A stretch of DNA of 64,000 bases, taken from positions 1-64,000 of the forward strand of contig CAIONS010000056.1 of assembly GCA_903859715.1 (NCBI GenBank). Reading direction: 5' to 3'. The DNA is from an uncultured Opitutia bacterium (GTDB lineage: Bacteria; Verrucomicrobiota; Verrucomicrobiia; Opitutales; Opitutaceae). The translations under genes were made by a program, and so were the position numbers. How positions within the stretch are numbered: the first letter of the stretch is position 1; the number at the start of each line of letters is the position of its first letter. Positions 35,829 to 44,079 of this stretch are shown in pieces. Below the pieces are notes generated by a model, which saw only the letters and a list, made by a program, of their open reading frames with translations, had not been told where the DNA came from and did no database searches.

Positions 35829-36701
35829 TCAAACGGGTTCCCCTACAAACTTTCCGAGAATTTCCGCCGGGGTCACGCCCTGCGCGCGCAGGGTGCGCAG
35901 GCTCAGGGCGTCGTGGCGCTTGGCGAGGCGCTGGCCGCTGGCGTCGTTCATGAGCGGGCAGTGATGGAATGCGGGAGCAGTGGTGCCGAGCGCGCGGTAG
36001 ACCAGGAGCTGACGGAAGGTGCTCTTGATGAGGTCCGCGCCGCGAACGACCTCGGTGATGCGCATCGCGGCATCGTCCACGGCGCAGGCGAGCTGGTAGC
36101 TGGGGACGTCGTCTTTGCGCCACACGAGGAAGTCACCGAAGTCGCGCCCCGCGATCGCGCGCTGTTCGCCAAAGTGTCCGTCGGTGAATTTGATTTCCTC
36201 TCCGTCGGGGACGCGGAGCCGCCAATTGACGCTGATTTTTTCGCCCAACGGCGGGAGCGGGGCGCCCGCGGGCGGGCGGAATTCCTTAGGATAAACCGGT
36301 TCGTCGTCGGTGTCCGCGCCTTCATGCGGGGCGCCGATGGCTTCGAGCACGTCGCGGCGCGAATGCGTGCAGGGAAAGATCAACCCGGCGGCGTGCAAGT
36401 GTTCGAGCGCGGCGCGATAGGTGGAGCGGCGGGCGCTTTGGTTGTAGGGGGCGAAGGGTCCGCCGACATCCGGGCCTTCTTGCCAGACGAAGCCGAGCCA
36501 GCGGAGGTCCTCCAGCATGGCGTCGACGAAATCGAGCCGGAAGCGGACGGCATCGAGGTCCTCGTTGCGCAGGACGAGGGCGCCGCCGGCGGCGCGGGCC
36601 CGCTCAGCGGCCACCCAGAAGGTGCGCGCGTGGCCGAGGTGCAGGTGGCCGGTGGGCGACGGCGCGAGGCGGCCGCGGTAACTGGAGGCTGGGAAAACCA
36701 C
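35829..36701 (-). CDS. gluQ: Glutamyl-Q tRNA(Asp) synthetase
   Basis: A paralogue of glutamyl-tRNA synthetase that attaches Glu to queuosine at position 34 of tRNA-Asp. RGRLAPSPTGHLHLGHARTF has the HIGH-like motif and QRLAKRHDALSLRTLR the KMSKS-like site. The anticodon-binding domain is absent, as expected. The GTG start at 36701 gives 290 residues. It lies at the edge of an ACCACGAAT repeat, and the longer frame to 36803 would translate the repeat. The zinc-binding Cys residues are not evident. Confidence 0.9.
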   Translation of the reverse strand: MVFPASSYRGRLAPSPTGHLHLGHARTFWVAAERARAAGGALVLRNEDLDAVRFRLDFVDAMLEDLRWLGFVWQEGPDVGGPFAPYNQSARRSTYRAALEHLHAAGLIFPCTHSRRDVLEAIGAPHEGADTDDEPVYPKEFRPPAGAPLPPLGEKISVNWRLRVPDGEEIKFTDGHFGEQRAIAGRDFGDFLVWRKDDVPSYQLACAVDDAAMRITEVVRGADLIKSTFRQLLVYRALGTTAPAFHHCPLMNDASGQRLAKRHDALSLRTLRAQGVTPAEILGKFVGEPV

Positions 36702-36795
36702 GAATGGACACGAATGAACACGAATCAGCCGGCCAATACAGCGCTTTCTCTGCTTTAATTCGGCCCGATGAGCGTTCATTCGTGATACACGAACC
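36697..36795. repeat. ACCACGAAT/ATTCGTG palindromic repeat
   Basis: ACCACGAATGGACACGAATG followed by AACACGAATC forms the left arm, and CGTTCATTCGTGATACACG the right arm. It separates the divergent gluQ and LOG genes and overlaps the likely gluQ start codon. Confidence 0.7.
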
Positions 36796-37377
36796 ATGGC
36801 CAAACTGCTCTGCGTGTACTGCTCCTCAAGTGACCGACTCGATCCGAAATACGCCGCGGCCGCGGTTGAGCTGGGACACGCGATGGTCGCCCGCGGGTGG
36901 GGCCTGGTCTATGGCGGCGGCAAGACGGGGCTGATGGGGGCGGTGGCGCGGGCAGTGAAGGAGCGCGGCGGCCATGTGGTGGGTGTCATCCCGGAGTTCA
37001 TGAAGGCGCGCGAGCTGGCCTACGACGAGGCGGACGAGCTCGTGACGGTCGTGACAATGCGCGAACGGAAACTGCTCATGGAAACACGCGCCGATGCCTT
37101 TGTGACTCTGCCGGGCGGATTCGGCACCCTGGAGGAAATCATGGAGATCCTTACCCTGCGCCAGCTCGACGTGGTGAAAAAGCCCTGCGTGTTTTTCAAC
37201 CAGGACGGATTCTACGACGACCTGCTCCGGTTGTTTGACCGGATGCTGCGGGAGAAATTCTTCAAGCCCTCGAACATGGACCTGTTCAGGGTGGCGACGA
37301 CGATCCCGGACATCTTCACCCAGATTGACGCGGCGGCCGGGGTGCGGGCGGAGTCGAAATGGTTCGAAACGCGCTGA
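36796..37377 (+). CDS. LOG family protein (cytokinin riboside 5'-monophosphate phosphoribohydrolase)
   Basis: A 193-residue Rossmann-like protein. It has LLCVYCSSSDRLDPKY, the GLVYGGGKTGLMGAVA loop and the signature PGGFGTLEEIMEILTLRQLD with the catalytic Glu. VMRERK-like MRERKLLMETRADAF is also typical. Members cleave N6-modified AMP or related nucleotides. It is often mislabelled lysine decarboxylase. Confidence 0.92.
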   Translation: MAKLLCVYCSSSDRLDPKYAAAAVELGHAMVARGWGLVYGGGKTGLMGAVARAVKERGGHVVGVIPEFMKARELAYDEADELVTVVTMRERKLLMETRADAFVTLPGGFGTLEEIMEILTLRQLDVVKKPCVFFNQDGFYDDLLRLFDRMLREKFFKPSNMDLFRVATTIPDIFTQIDAAAGVRAESKWFETR

Positions 37378-37406
37378 GTTGGATTCTCGGAGACAATCCC
37401 AGTCAA

Positions 37407-37529
37407 TTTAACCACGGATTACACGGATTCGATCTGGATAAATCCCAATTTATTGTAGGACTGACTTGGACTGCGGCTTGAGGATCGGAATTGCTCATCC
37501 GTGGTATCCGTGAAATCCGTGGTTAAAAT
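37407..37529. repeat. ACGGATT palindromic repeat
   Basis: Left arm TTTAACCACGGATTACACGG and on to ATTCGATCTGGATA. The right arm CCGTGAAATCCGTGGTTAAA closes it. The left arm with its CGATCTGGATAA extension also appears, inverted, at 31080-31113. Confidence 0.85.
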
Positions 37530-37567
37530 TCCGGGGATTGATGGAGTCGCAAAGGACTTATTCAAAA

Positions 37568-38110
37568 ATGCACCGCACCCAAGTTCTCACTCTGCTGCGC
37601 GCCCACGCTGGGCGGACGCTTGACTCGCATGAGGCGGCGATGACGGCGGAGACGATCCGGTTTGTGGAAGCGTACCCGGACTGCCTGCTGCGCACGCAAC
37701 TCAGCGGACATCTGACGGGCTCGGCGTGGGTGGTCGATGTGAGTCGGACGCGGACGCTCCTGACGCACCATCGCAAGCTCGACAAGTGGCTGCAACTCGG
37801 CGGTCACGCCGATGGTGATCCTGACTTGCTGGCCGTGGCGCTCCGTGAAGCCAGCGAGGAAAGCGGGCTGACGCGGTTGCGGGCGGTGACACCGGAGATC
37901 TTTGATCTCGACCGGCACTGGATTCCCGAGCGTAAGACCGAGCCGGCCCACTGGCATTACGATCTGCGGTTCATGATCGAAGCAGATCCGAACGAGCCAT
38001 TGACCGTGACCCACGAGTCGAAAGATCTCGCCTGGGTGGAAGTCGCGCGGGTGACTACGCTCAATCCCGAGGAATCGATGGCGAGGATGGTAAGGAAGAT
38101 GAAGCTCTAA
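37568..38110 (+). CDS. NUDIX hydrolase
   Basis: A 180-residue NUDIX protein (ATG at 37568 behind an AAAGGA ribosome site; in-frame starts also exist at 37541 and 37538). The box reads GHADGDPDLLAVALREASEE and then SGL, so the first Glu of the canonical motif is Pro while the REx2EE core is intact. This is a recognised subgroup variant. The substrate is unknown. It lies between two repeat elements. Confidence 0.82.
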   Translation: MHRTQVLTLLRAHAGRTLDSHEAAMTAETIRFVEAYPDCLLRTQLSGHLTGSAWVVDVSRTRTLLTHHRKLDKWLQLGGHADGDPDLLAVALREASEESGLTRLRAVTPEIFDLDRHWIPERKTEPAHWHYDLRFMIEADPNEPLTVTHESKDLAWVEVARVTTLNPEESMARMVRKMKL

Positions 38111-38337
38111 GGTAGAAGTTCGAAATCCGAAAGATAGCCTGCCGGGACTCCTTGGGTGTGTCTATAAAACCGATTGTCATTCTGAACGAAGTGAAGAATC
38201 CAGTTGGATGTCATCGAAGTCCGCGACGAAATCTCACTGGATTCTTCGCTGCGCTCAGAATGACAAACTACGGAATCGCAGGTTTGAAAACACATCCTAA
38301 GAGCGGATCCTAATTTTCGAATTTCGGATTTCTACCT
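38111..38337. repeat. Multiply nested palindrome
   Basis: Outer arms GGTAGAAGTTCGAAATCCGA and TTCGAATTTCGGATTTCTAC are complementary. Inside them GGGTGTGT and ACACATCC form a second, partial pair. Innermost are ATTGTCATTCTGAACGAAGT and the complementary stretch ending CGCTCAGAATGACAA. Three distinct words are therefore stacked within one 227-base element. Confidence 0.85.
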
Positions 38338-38344
38338 TCGAATT

Positions 38345-40801
38345 TCATCTCCACAGCCCGACCACATCGTCCTTCCGCACCCAGCCGGTCTGGCCGTTGT
38401 CGAAGGAGAGGCGCACCCAGTTGAGGAACGTCTTGTCCACGATCGCCACGCTGCCGGCGGAGAGGGTCGTGCTTTTCTGGGTGGTGTCGGCCTCGGTCGG
38501 GATGGAGCGCAGCACACTGCCGCGCCAGAGGATGACGGCGCTGCTGTCGGCAGTCTGGCCATAGGCCTGTAGGCCGAGGAGTGAGGCCGTGCCCAGCAGC
38601 AGGCTCACTGCCAGTAAAATCACCGCGCTCCATGTCCGGAAAGCGGAGGAGCGGACGTAGGAATTGTAGAGCAGCAGACCGAACGCGAAGGCCAGGGCCG
38701 CCGCCGCGGCGAGCAGCCACCGTTGCCACGAGCCGGGCGAGGCCAGCTGCGCGAGCGATTGCAGCGGACCCGGCCGCGGAAACGCCGCGAGCGGGGCGGG
38801 CAGGAAACCGGATTTTTCGCCGGCGAGGGCGAACTGCCAGCGGATGGACGTGTTGGCCGGGTCCTGGACCAGGGCGGCGGTGGCATGGGCGAGCGCCAGA
38901 TCCCAGCGATCCTGCTGGGCCAGGGCGAGCGAGAGGTTGTGACGGGCGATGGGATTAGCCGGATCCTGGGCGACCTCCGCAGTCCAGATTTTCTCCGCGG
39001 CGGCGAAATCTCCGCGGCGGTAGGCGCTGCCGCCGTCCTCGGCGCGAAGGGACGTGGCGATCATCGCGGCGGCCACGAGCACAAAGAAAGGCGCAAGATT
39101 GCGCGGCAGGAGTGCAGCCAGCGGCGAGAAGCCCGGCACGCGGCGGGCGGCGAGGGCGGCCTCGGCGCGTGTGACCCAGTCGGACGGCAGGGCGGTGTCG
39201 GCGCGGTAGAGCGCGCGATCGGATTCCACCCAAAGCTTGCTCCATCCAGCGTCACCGAACGCCGCGGGTGGCGGCGCGGCGTGAAGGATTTCCCAGAGAA
39301 CGGCCGAGTCATGCTGCCAGGCGAGGAGCAGGGCAGGACGATCCGCTTTGCCGGCGGTGCGGAGCCGGGCGAGCGTGGCGGCGAGCCGCGCGTGGGCTTC
39401 GCGGCGAAGGCGTTTGGGATCGGTTTGCCGGGCGCGCCGCACGGCCAGCCAGCCCCAGAAAATCACGAGCAGCGCGAATGGCGCCGCGAGCAGCAGCAGG
39501 AGCTGATCGCTGGCCAGCGGCACGGGGGTGTGGTCTGCACCGGGAAGGGCATCGCGCGGAATGCCCTCGGGCGGGGCGGTGGGCGGGGTGTCGGTCTTGG
39601 GCGCTTGATTGGCGGCCGGCGCAGCCGAAGGCGTTTCAGGCGCACCGACTTGGAAGCGCGGAGCGGAGCCGGCCGGCGTGGCTGCGGCGGTGATCGTGAC
39701 GGTCGTGCCGGAGGTACTGAGCGTCTTGTACTCGCCGTCCTTGGGATCGAAATAAATGAAGGTGACCGGCTTGAGCGGATAGCTGCCGGCGCGGGTGGGG
39801 ACGAGCACGACGTCCTCGGTGAGCGTGACATCGAAGAGTTTTCCATCCGCGGGGACGCGCTTGGCCTGGGGCTGCACGACCTGAAAGTCCTTCGATACCT
39901 CGCGCTGCGGGAGCCCGGCGATGTCAGGCCAGTTGCCCGTGCCGCTGAGTTCGAGCGTCCAGGTGATCGGTTCGCCGATGGCGGCGCTGGTGGGGACGAC
40001 CTTGGACGTCAGTTTGAACTGCCCGACCGCGCCGGTGAAGCCGGCCGGCGGCGCGGGCAACGGGTTGACGAGGAGATCGACGCGTTTGGAGTTCACCGTG
40101 AGCTGCTCGACGCGCTGCTGCTGGAACAGGCCGAAGCCGATGCTGCCGGTGGCGATGTTCACCAACTGCGTGGTGGGACTGAGCGTGAGCGGACCGGACG
40201 TCTTGGCGTAGGCCCGCGCCTTGTAGATGATGTTGAGCCGGGCTTCGCCGTTGAGGCTGGTTTCATACGGCTCCGGTTTCGACCAGTCCTCGACGATGAG
40301 CGGTGAGGCGTTCCAATCGATGGCACTGGCGAGCTGGTTGAAACTGCGCCGGGCGGCATCGAGCACGTAGGTCAGCGGAAACACTTCGCCGGCCCAGACG
40401 GACACGGAACCGGGAGTGAGGCGGGCATTGACGGTGGCATCAGAGATGACCCGGGCGGCGCCGCCCGTGTAGGATGCGACCGGCTTGGGGCCCTTGCTGG
40501 TTTGCACCGTGAAGGCCGGAATCTGCAGGGTAGCGCCAGCCCGGCGGGACCGCGCGCTGTATGTGAGGATGGTCGAACGGGAGAAAGAGCCGTTGGTGAT
40601 GGAGGTCTGGGTGGAATTCCCCGTCAGCGACAGGGAGGTGTCGGGCATGATCGGCAGCTGGGGATCCCCATCCGGGGCGCAGTCCTCGAACACGAGCTGA
40701 ACCTCGGCGGGATCGTCGGGCGAGCCCTCCCAGTGCACGGATTGCGCGCGAGCGGTCAGGGCGAAGACGGGCAGGAAAATGAGAGCGAGGAAGCGGCGCA
40801 T
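38345..40801 (-). CDS. batD: BatD/BatE fusion protein
   Basis: An 818-residue membrane protein with a signal peptide (MRRFLALIFLPVFALTARAQ). The N-terminal half is the BatD repeat domain (VHWEGSPDDPAEVQLVFEDC; VGQFKLTSKVVPTSAAIGEP; GTGNWPDIAGLP). A membrane span lies at about 440-460 (LLLLLAAPFALLVIFWGWLA). After it come cytoplasmic helices, another span, two TPR-like repeats (YRRGDFAAAEKIWTAEV; RHNLSLALAQQDRWDLALAH), two further spans and a C-terminal SH3-like domain (WVRLSFDNGQTGWVRKDDVV). TPR plus spans correspond to BatE, so two genes that are separate in other bacteria appear joined. It is the last gene of the bat operon. Confidence 0.85.
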   Translation of the reverse strand: MRRFLALIFLPVFALTARAQSVHWEGSPDDPAEVQLVFEDCAPDGDPQLPIMPDTSLSLTGNSTQTSITNGSFSRSTILTYSARSRRAGATLQIPAFTVQTSKGPKPVASYTGGAARVISDATVNARLTPGSVSVWAGEVFPLTYVLDAARRSFNQLASAIDWNASPLIVEDWSKPEPYETSLNGEARLNIIYKARAYAKTSGPLTLSPTTQLVNIATGSIGFGLFQQQRVEQLTVNSKRVDLLVNPLPAPPAGFTGAVGQFKLTSKVVPTSAAIGEPITWTLELSGTGNWPDIAGLPQREVSKDFQVVQPQAKRVPADGKLFDVTLTEDVVLVPTRAGSYPLKPVTFIYFDPKDGEYKTLSTSGTTVTITAAATPAGSAPRFQVGAPETPSAAPAANQAPKTDTPPTAPPEGIPRDALPGADHTPVPLASDQLLLLLAAPFALLVIFWGWLAVRRARQTDPKRLRREAHARLAATLARLRTAGKADRPALLLAWQHDSAVLWEILHAAPPPAAFGDAGWSKLWVESDRALYRADTALPSDWVTRAEAALAARRVPGFSPLAALLPRNLAPFFVLVAAAMIATSLRAEDGGSAYRRGDFAAAEKIWTAEVAQDPANPIARHNLSLALAQQDRWDLALAHATAALVQDPANTSIRWQFALAGEKSGFLPAPLAAFPRPGPLQSLAQLASPGSWQRWLLAAAAALAFAFGLLLYNSYVRSSAFRTWSAVILLAVSLLLGTASLLGLQAYGQTADSSAVILWRGSVLRSIPTEADTTQKSTTLSAGSVAIVDKTFLNWVRLSFDNGQTGWVRKDDVVGLWR

Positions 40802-40839
40802 GGCGACCGAACCGTAACCCAACGCAAACCCTGGAAGGA

Positions 40840-40956
40840 TTGGCCACAAAAAGGCACAAGGGGTCCGTGGCTGCGAAGGAGTCGCCATTGCGCCTATAGG
40901 CGCGCGGAAGATTCGAGATGTAGCCTCGGAAATTTTTGTGCCTCTTTGTGGCCAAC
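40840..40956. repeat. GGCCACAAAAAGGCACAA palindrome inside bat operon
   Basis: Left arm TTGGCCACAAAAAGGCACAA and right arm TTGTGCCTCTTTGTGGCCAA. It sits in the gap of about 215 bases between batB/C and batD and would be transcribed with the operon. Confidence 0.8.
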
Positions 40957-41016
40957 TTCCGGGATTGAGCGTTCTCATGGCTGGCGAGGATTTTACGGTA
41001 GGACAGGGCATGGCGA

Positions 41017-42912
41017 TCACCAGTCTTTGCCTGTTTTCTTGGGCGCGGGCTTTTTGTCAGCGTCCATCAGTTGGAAGAGTTCGGCGGGAGAATCCTGATT
41101 GCGGAGTTGATCGAGTTTTTGGAGCGGCAGCGCCAGCTGGGGATCCGTGGAAGCTTTGTCGGCATCCCTCTTTTCGGGAGTGCCGCCGACTTTCTGGGTC
41201 TCGCCGGACGGCGGCGGACGCTTTTCCGGTTCCTTCATGTTACCGAAAGCGGAGGAGGGTTTTTTCCCATCCTCGGGTTTGGATTTTTGATTCTGCGGGG
41301 AATCCTGCTGCTGGGGTTGCGAGGATGAATCCTGCGAGGGCTTTTGCTGCGGGGAAGAATCCGACTTTGGCTGGCCCTGTTTCGACTGATTCTGGTTTTG
41401 CTGATTTTGATTCTGCTGGTCGGATTGATCCTGCTTTTGCTGCTGCTGATCCTGCTGGTTCTTGGGCTGGTCCTGCTTTTTGTCGTCGGGGGTCTTCAGG
41501 AGGGCCTCCAGTTCTTCGCGCAGTTTGGACCAGTCGGCGGTTTTCGGATCCAGGGCGGCGCCGAGCTCAGCCGCCGAGAGGGCATCATGGACCGGGCCCG
41601 GCGGCACCGGCCGCGATTCGCTCTGGATATGCTGGCCCCAGGTGATGGTCTCGCGGGCGAGTTCGGCCCAGTCGCGGGCCGTCTGGTCGTCCTGGGTCGA
41701 AAGCCGGGAAACGATTTTCGCGAGCGGCAAGGGCGGCTCCGTCGGCTCTGCCGACGCCATTGCGGATTGCGGATACCGGATACCGGATAGGAGGATCAGC
41801 ACGGCGACGGTGACGGCGAGTTTCGTGGATTTCGGATTGGGTTCTTCGGATTTCGAGCTTGGACCTTCGAACTTTGGATGTCCCGTTTCGGGATTCCCTC
41901 GCAGCTTTAGCTCGCGGGGCTTGGGGTGCACCGGGAATTCGTAGCAGAAGCTCACCAGCAGGCACCAGAGGCCGAGGGCGAGCGGCCATTGAAAGCGCTC
42001 GGCGAGGCGCACGGTGTTTTTCTCGAGGAACTTGCCCTTTTGGCCGGTCTCGACGGTGGAGCTGAGCACGCCGGCGAGGTCGATCCAGGTGCTGGCATCG
42101 CGATAGGTGCCATGGGTGACATCGGCGAGTTCCTGCAGGGTGCTGCTCTCAAGCTTGGAGAGGACGACGGCCCCGCGCTCATCCTTCATGAAGGCGCCCG
42201 CACCGTCGGGGATCATGGCGCCGGCGGTCGTGCCCACGCCGAGGCCGATGACGCGGATGCCCTTTTTCTTCAGATCGTTCACTGCGGGTTTCCAGTCGTC
42301 ATCGGTGGCCTCGCCATCGCTCAGCACGATCAGGAAACGGTCGGCCGCGTTCGTGGTGCCAAAGGCAGAGACAGCGGTGTCGATGAGCGCCCGGTAGTTG
42401 GTGCCGCCTTCGGGCAGGAAATCGGGATTCAGTGCGGGCAGGAATTCACGGAGGATCTCGTAGTCCGAGCTGAGCGGGCTCTGCAGGAAGGCGGTGCCGG
42501 AAAACACCACGAGCCCGACGCGCTCGCCGGAGAGTTTTTCGAGCAGCGACTGGGTGAGCAACTTTGCGCGCTCGAGCCGGGAGGGCTTCACGTCCTGGGA
42601 CAGCATCGAGCGGGACAGGTCAATCGCGATGATGATTTCCCGGGCCTGATCGAATACCGGTTCCTCCAGCCGGCCCCACTGCGGGCGGGCAAGGGCGACG
42701 ATGGCGAAGATGAGCCCGAGGCACAGCCAAGGGCGCCACCGATGCGTTACGGCGGGTTTCGCGACCAGCGAGAGCTCGTGCGTGCCCGCCTCCGCGTGGA
42801 GGATCTTCGGATGGCTCATGGCCGCGGCCCGGCGGCGGCGCATGAGCTCGGCGGTGAGCAGGGCGACCGGCGCGAGCAGGAGCCAGAAAAGCTGCGGCCA
42901 CGCGAAGGTCAT
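41017..42912 (-). CDS. batB: BatB-BatC fusion: VWA protein with Gln-rich tail
   Basis: A 631-residue membrane protein. Residues 1-330 are BatB: membrane spans at about 5-25 and 50-70, a VWA domain with MIDAS motif IDLSRSMLSQD and a span near 320 (FQWPLALGLWCLLVSFCY). Residues about 335-395 are an odd linker (GHPKFEGPSSKSEEPNPKST, then LAVTVAVLILLSG and IRYPQSAMA). The rest is a BatC-like low-complexity part rich in Gln, Lys and Pro (about 455-600). The linker is encoded by words shared with intergenic repeats. Its hydrophobic part looks like a former signal peptide, as if batB and batC had been fused. The start overlaps the batA stop. Confidence 0.85.
   Translation of the reverse strand: MTFAWPQLFWLLLAPVALLTAELMRRRRAAAMSHPKILHAEAGTHELSLVAKPAVTHRWRPWLCLGLIFAIVALARPQWGRLEEPVFDQAREIIIAIDLSRSMLSQDVKPSRLERAKLLTQSLLEKLSGERVGLVVFSGTAFLQSPLSSDYEILREFLPALNPDFLPEGGTNYRALIDTAVSAFGTTNAADRFLIVLSDGEATDDDWKPAVNDLKKKGIRVIGLGVGTTAGAMIPDGAGAFMKDERGAVVLSKLESSTLQELADVTHGTYRDASTWIDLAGVLSSTVETGQKGKFLEKNTVRLAERFQWPLALGLWCLLVSFCYEFPVHPKPRELKLRGNPETGHPKFEGPSSKSEEPNPKSTKLAVTVAVLILLSGIRYPQSAMASAEPTEPPLPLAKIVSRLSTQDDQTARDWAELARETITWGQHIQSESRPVPPGPVHDALSAAELGAALDPKTADWSKLREELEALLKTPDDKKQDQPKNQQDQQQQKQDQSDQQNQNQQNQNQSKQGQPKSDSSPQQKPSQDSSSQPQQQDSPQNQKSKPEDGKKPSSAFGNMKEPEKRPPPSGETQKVGGTPEKRDADKASTDPQLALPLQKLDQLRNQDSPAELFQLMDADKKPAPKKTGKDW
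41763..41880. repeat. Intergenic-type repeat words inside coding sequence
   Basis: GCGGATACCGGATACCGGAT and TTTCGGATTGGGTTCTTCGG plus ACCTTCGAACTTTGGATG lie in frame within the batB/C gene. The same words occur outside genes at 33738-33780, 38111-38337 and 60738-60857. Confidence 0.7.
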
Positions 42913-44075
42913 GCGACGGCCTCCCGTTGCCAAAGCGGCCGGGCGAACAGCGCGGCCAGCACGAGGGCGAAGAGTCCCGGGGCGGCGGGCCAGTAAAAGA
43001 GCTCGGTCGTGATGAGGTAGCTCTTGGCCTGAAATTCGATCTTCTGCGCGCGGTCGATGGCCTTGAAGGCGGACTCGACTGTGTCGACGTCGGCGGCACG
43101 GAAGAAATGGCCGCCCGTCGCCTCGGAGATCCGCCGCAACGCATCCTCATCGAGATCGGCCACCAGATGGGTGTAGCCGATCTTGTTGCCCTTGTTGTCG
43201 AACACGGGGAACGGCACGATGCCGTCCTTGCCGGCGCCGATGGTATAGACGGGCACGCCGCGATTCTTTGCGATGTCGGTGGCCTGTTCCGGGGTGAGCG
43301 CGCCGCGGTTGTTGGCTCCGTCGGTCAGCAGCACGACGAAGGCGCCGGAGCGTTTGCCGCCGCTCTCGCGCTTGGCCTGCTCCAGCCGGGTAAGGGAGAT
43401 GCCCAGGCCGTCGCCGATGGCGGTGCCGTCCTCGATCATGCCGATTTTCAGGCGCTCGGTCTGCCGCGCGAGCCAGTCGTGGTCGAAGGTGAGCGGGGCG
43501 AGGGTGTAAGCGCGGCCGGAGAAGACCACGATGCCAATGCGATCGTTGGGCCGGTCGTTGATGAAGGCCTGGATAACGGGCTTGATCGCCTGCAAGCGGT
43601 TGATGCGCTCGCCATCCTTCTCGTAGTCCTCGGCGAGCATCGAGCCGGAGAGGTCGACCGCCAGCATGATGTCGTAGCCCTGCGAGCGGACCTCGCGCTT
43701 GTCCTCGACATGCTGCGGACGAGCGAGGGCCACGACCAGCAAGGTCAGGCCGAGCAGGGCCAGGGCGACAGGCCAGCGGGAAACGGAGGCGAGGGAAGGG
43801 CGATGCCAGGCGGCGGCAAACGGCACGAGCAGCACGGGCACCCGGCGCCGGCCGCGGACCCAGACGAGCAAGGGAAGCGCGACGAGGGCGAGGAGCCAGA
43901 GCGGATCCTTCAGGACGTAGCCGCCGAAGCCGCCCAAGGCGGCCAAGTGACAAGTGACAGGTGACAAGTGACAAGGCCCTGTGGGCAAGGGCCAAGAGAC
44001 AAGTGACAAGTGGCAAGAAAAGGCGGCGGGCGCGATCATCTGGGTTCTTGTTACTTGATCCTTGTTACTTGCCAC
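42909..44075 (-). CDS. batA: BatA-like VWA domain protein
   Basis: The core protein has N-terminal spans (DPLWLLALVALPLLVWV and PVALALLGLTLLVVALARP). Its VWA domain has the MIDAS motif AVDLSGSMLAEDYE with LLTDGANNRGAL. A C-terminal span LFYWPAAPGLFALVLAALFA follows. The frame is open from 44075. Its first 50 or so codons, however, are translated repeat (CHLSPVTCHL). The conserved part begins at about GGYVLKDPLWLL, so the true start is uncertain and may be a TTG near 43943, where the repeat ends. batB follows with a 4-base overlap. Confidence 0.85.
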   Translation of the reverse strand: MASNKDQVTRTQMIAPAAFSCHLSLVSWPLPTGPCHLSPVTCHLAALGGFGGYVLKDPLWLLALVALPLLVWVRGRRRVPVLLVPFAAAWHRPSLASVSRWPVALALLGLTLLVVALARPQHVEDKREVRSQGYDIMLAVDLSGSMLAEDYEKDGERINRLQAIKPVIQAFINDRPNDRIGIVVFSGRAYTLAPLTFDHDWLARQTERLKIGMIEDGTAIGDGLGISLTRLEQAKRESGGKRSGAFVVLLTDGANNRGALTPEQATDIAKNRGVPVYTIGAGKDGIVPFPVFDNKGNKIGYTHLVADLDEDALRRISEATGGHFFRAADVDTVESAFKAIDRAQKIEFQAKSYLITTELFYWPAAPGLFALVLAALFARPLWQREAVA

Positions 44076-44079
44076 TTCA
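43943..44079. repeat. AAGTGACAAG-word repeat at the batA start
   Basis: Tandem words CAAGTGACAAGTGACAGGTG and GAGACAAGTGACAAGTGGCA (43944-44017) face CTTGTTACTTGATCCTTGTT and ACTTGCCACTT (44046-44079). The element separates the DUF58 gene from batA, and its proximal arm runs into the batA frame. Confidence 0.8.

Noticed and set aside
38723-40306. 527-codon plus-strand frame
   Set aside because: Antisense to batD; low-complexity Arg/Gly/Glu text without motifs.
43943-44079. Possible CRISPR-like direct repeats
   Set aside because: The units are about 9-10 bases, imperfect, contiguous and partly inverted, with no spacers and no cas genes nearby.
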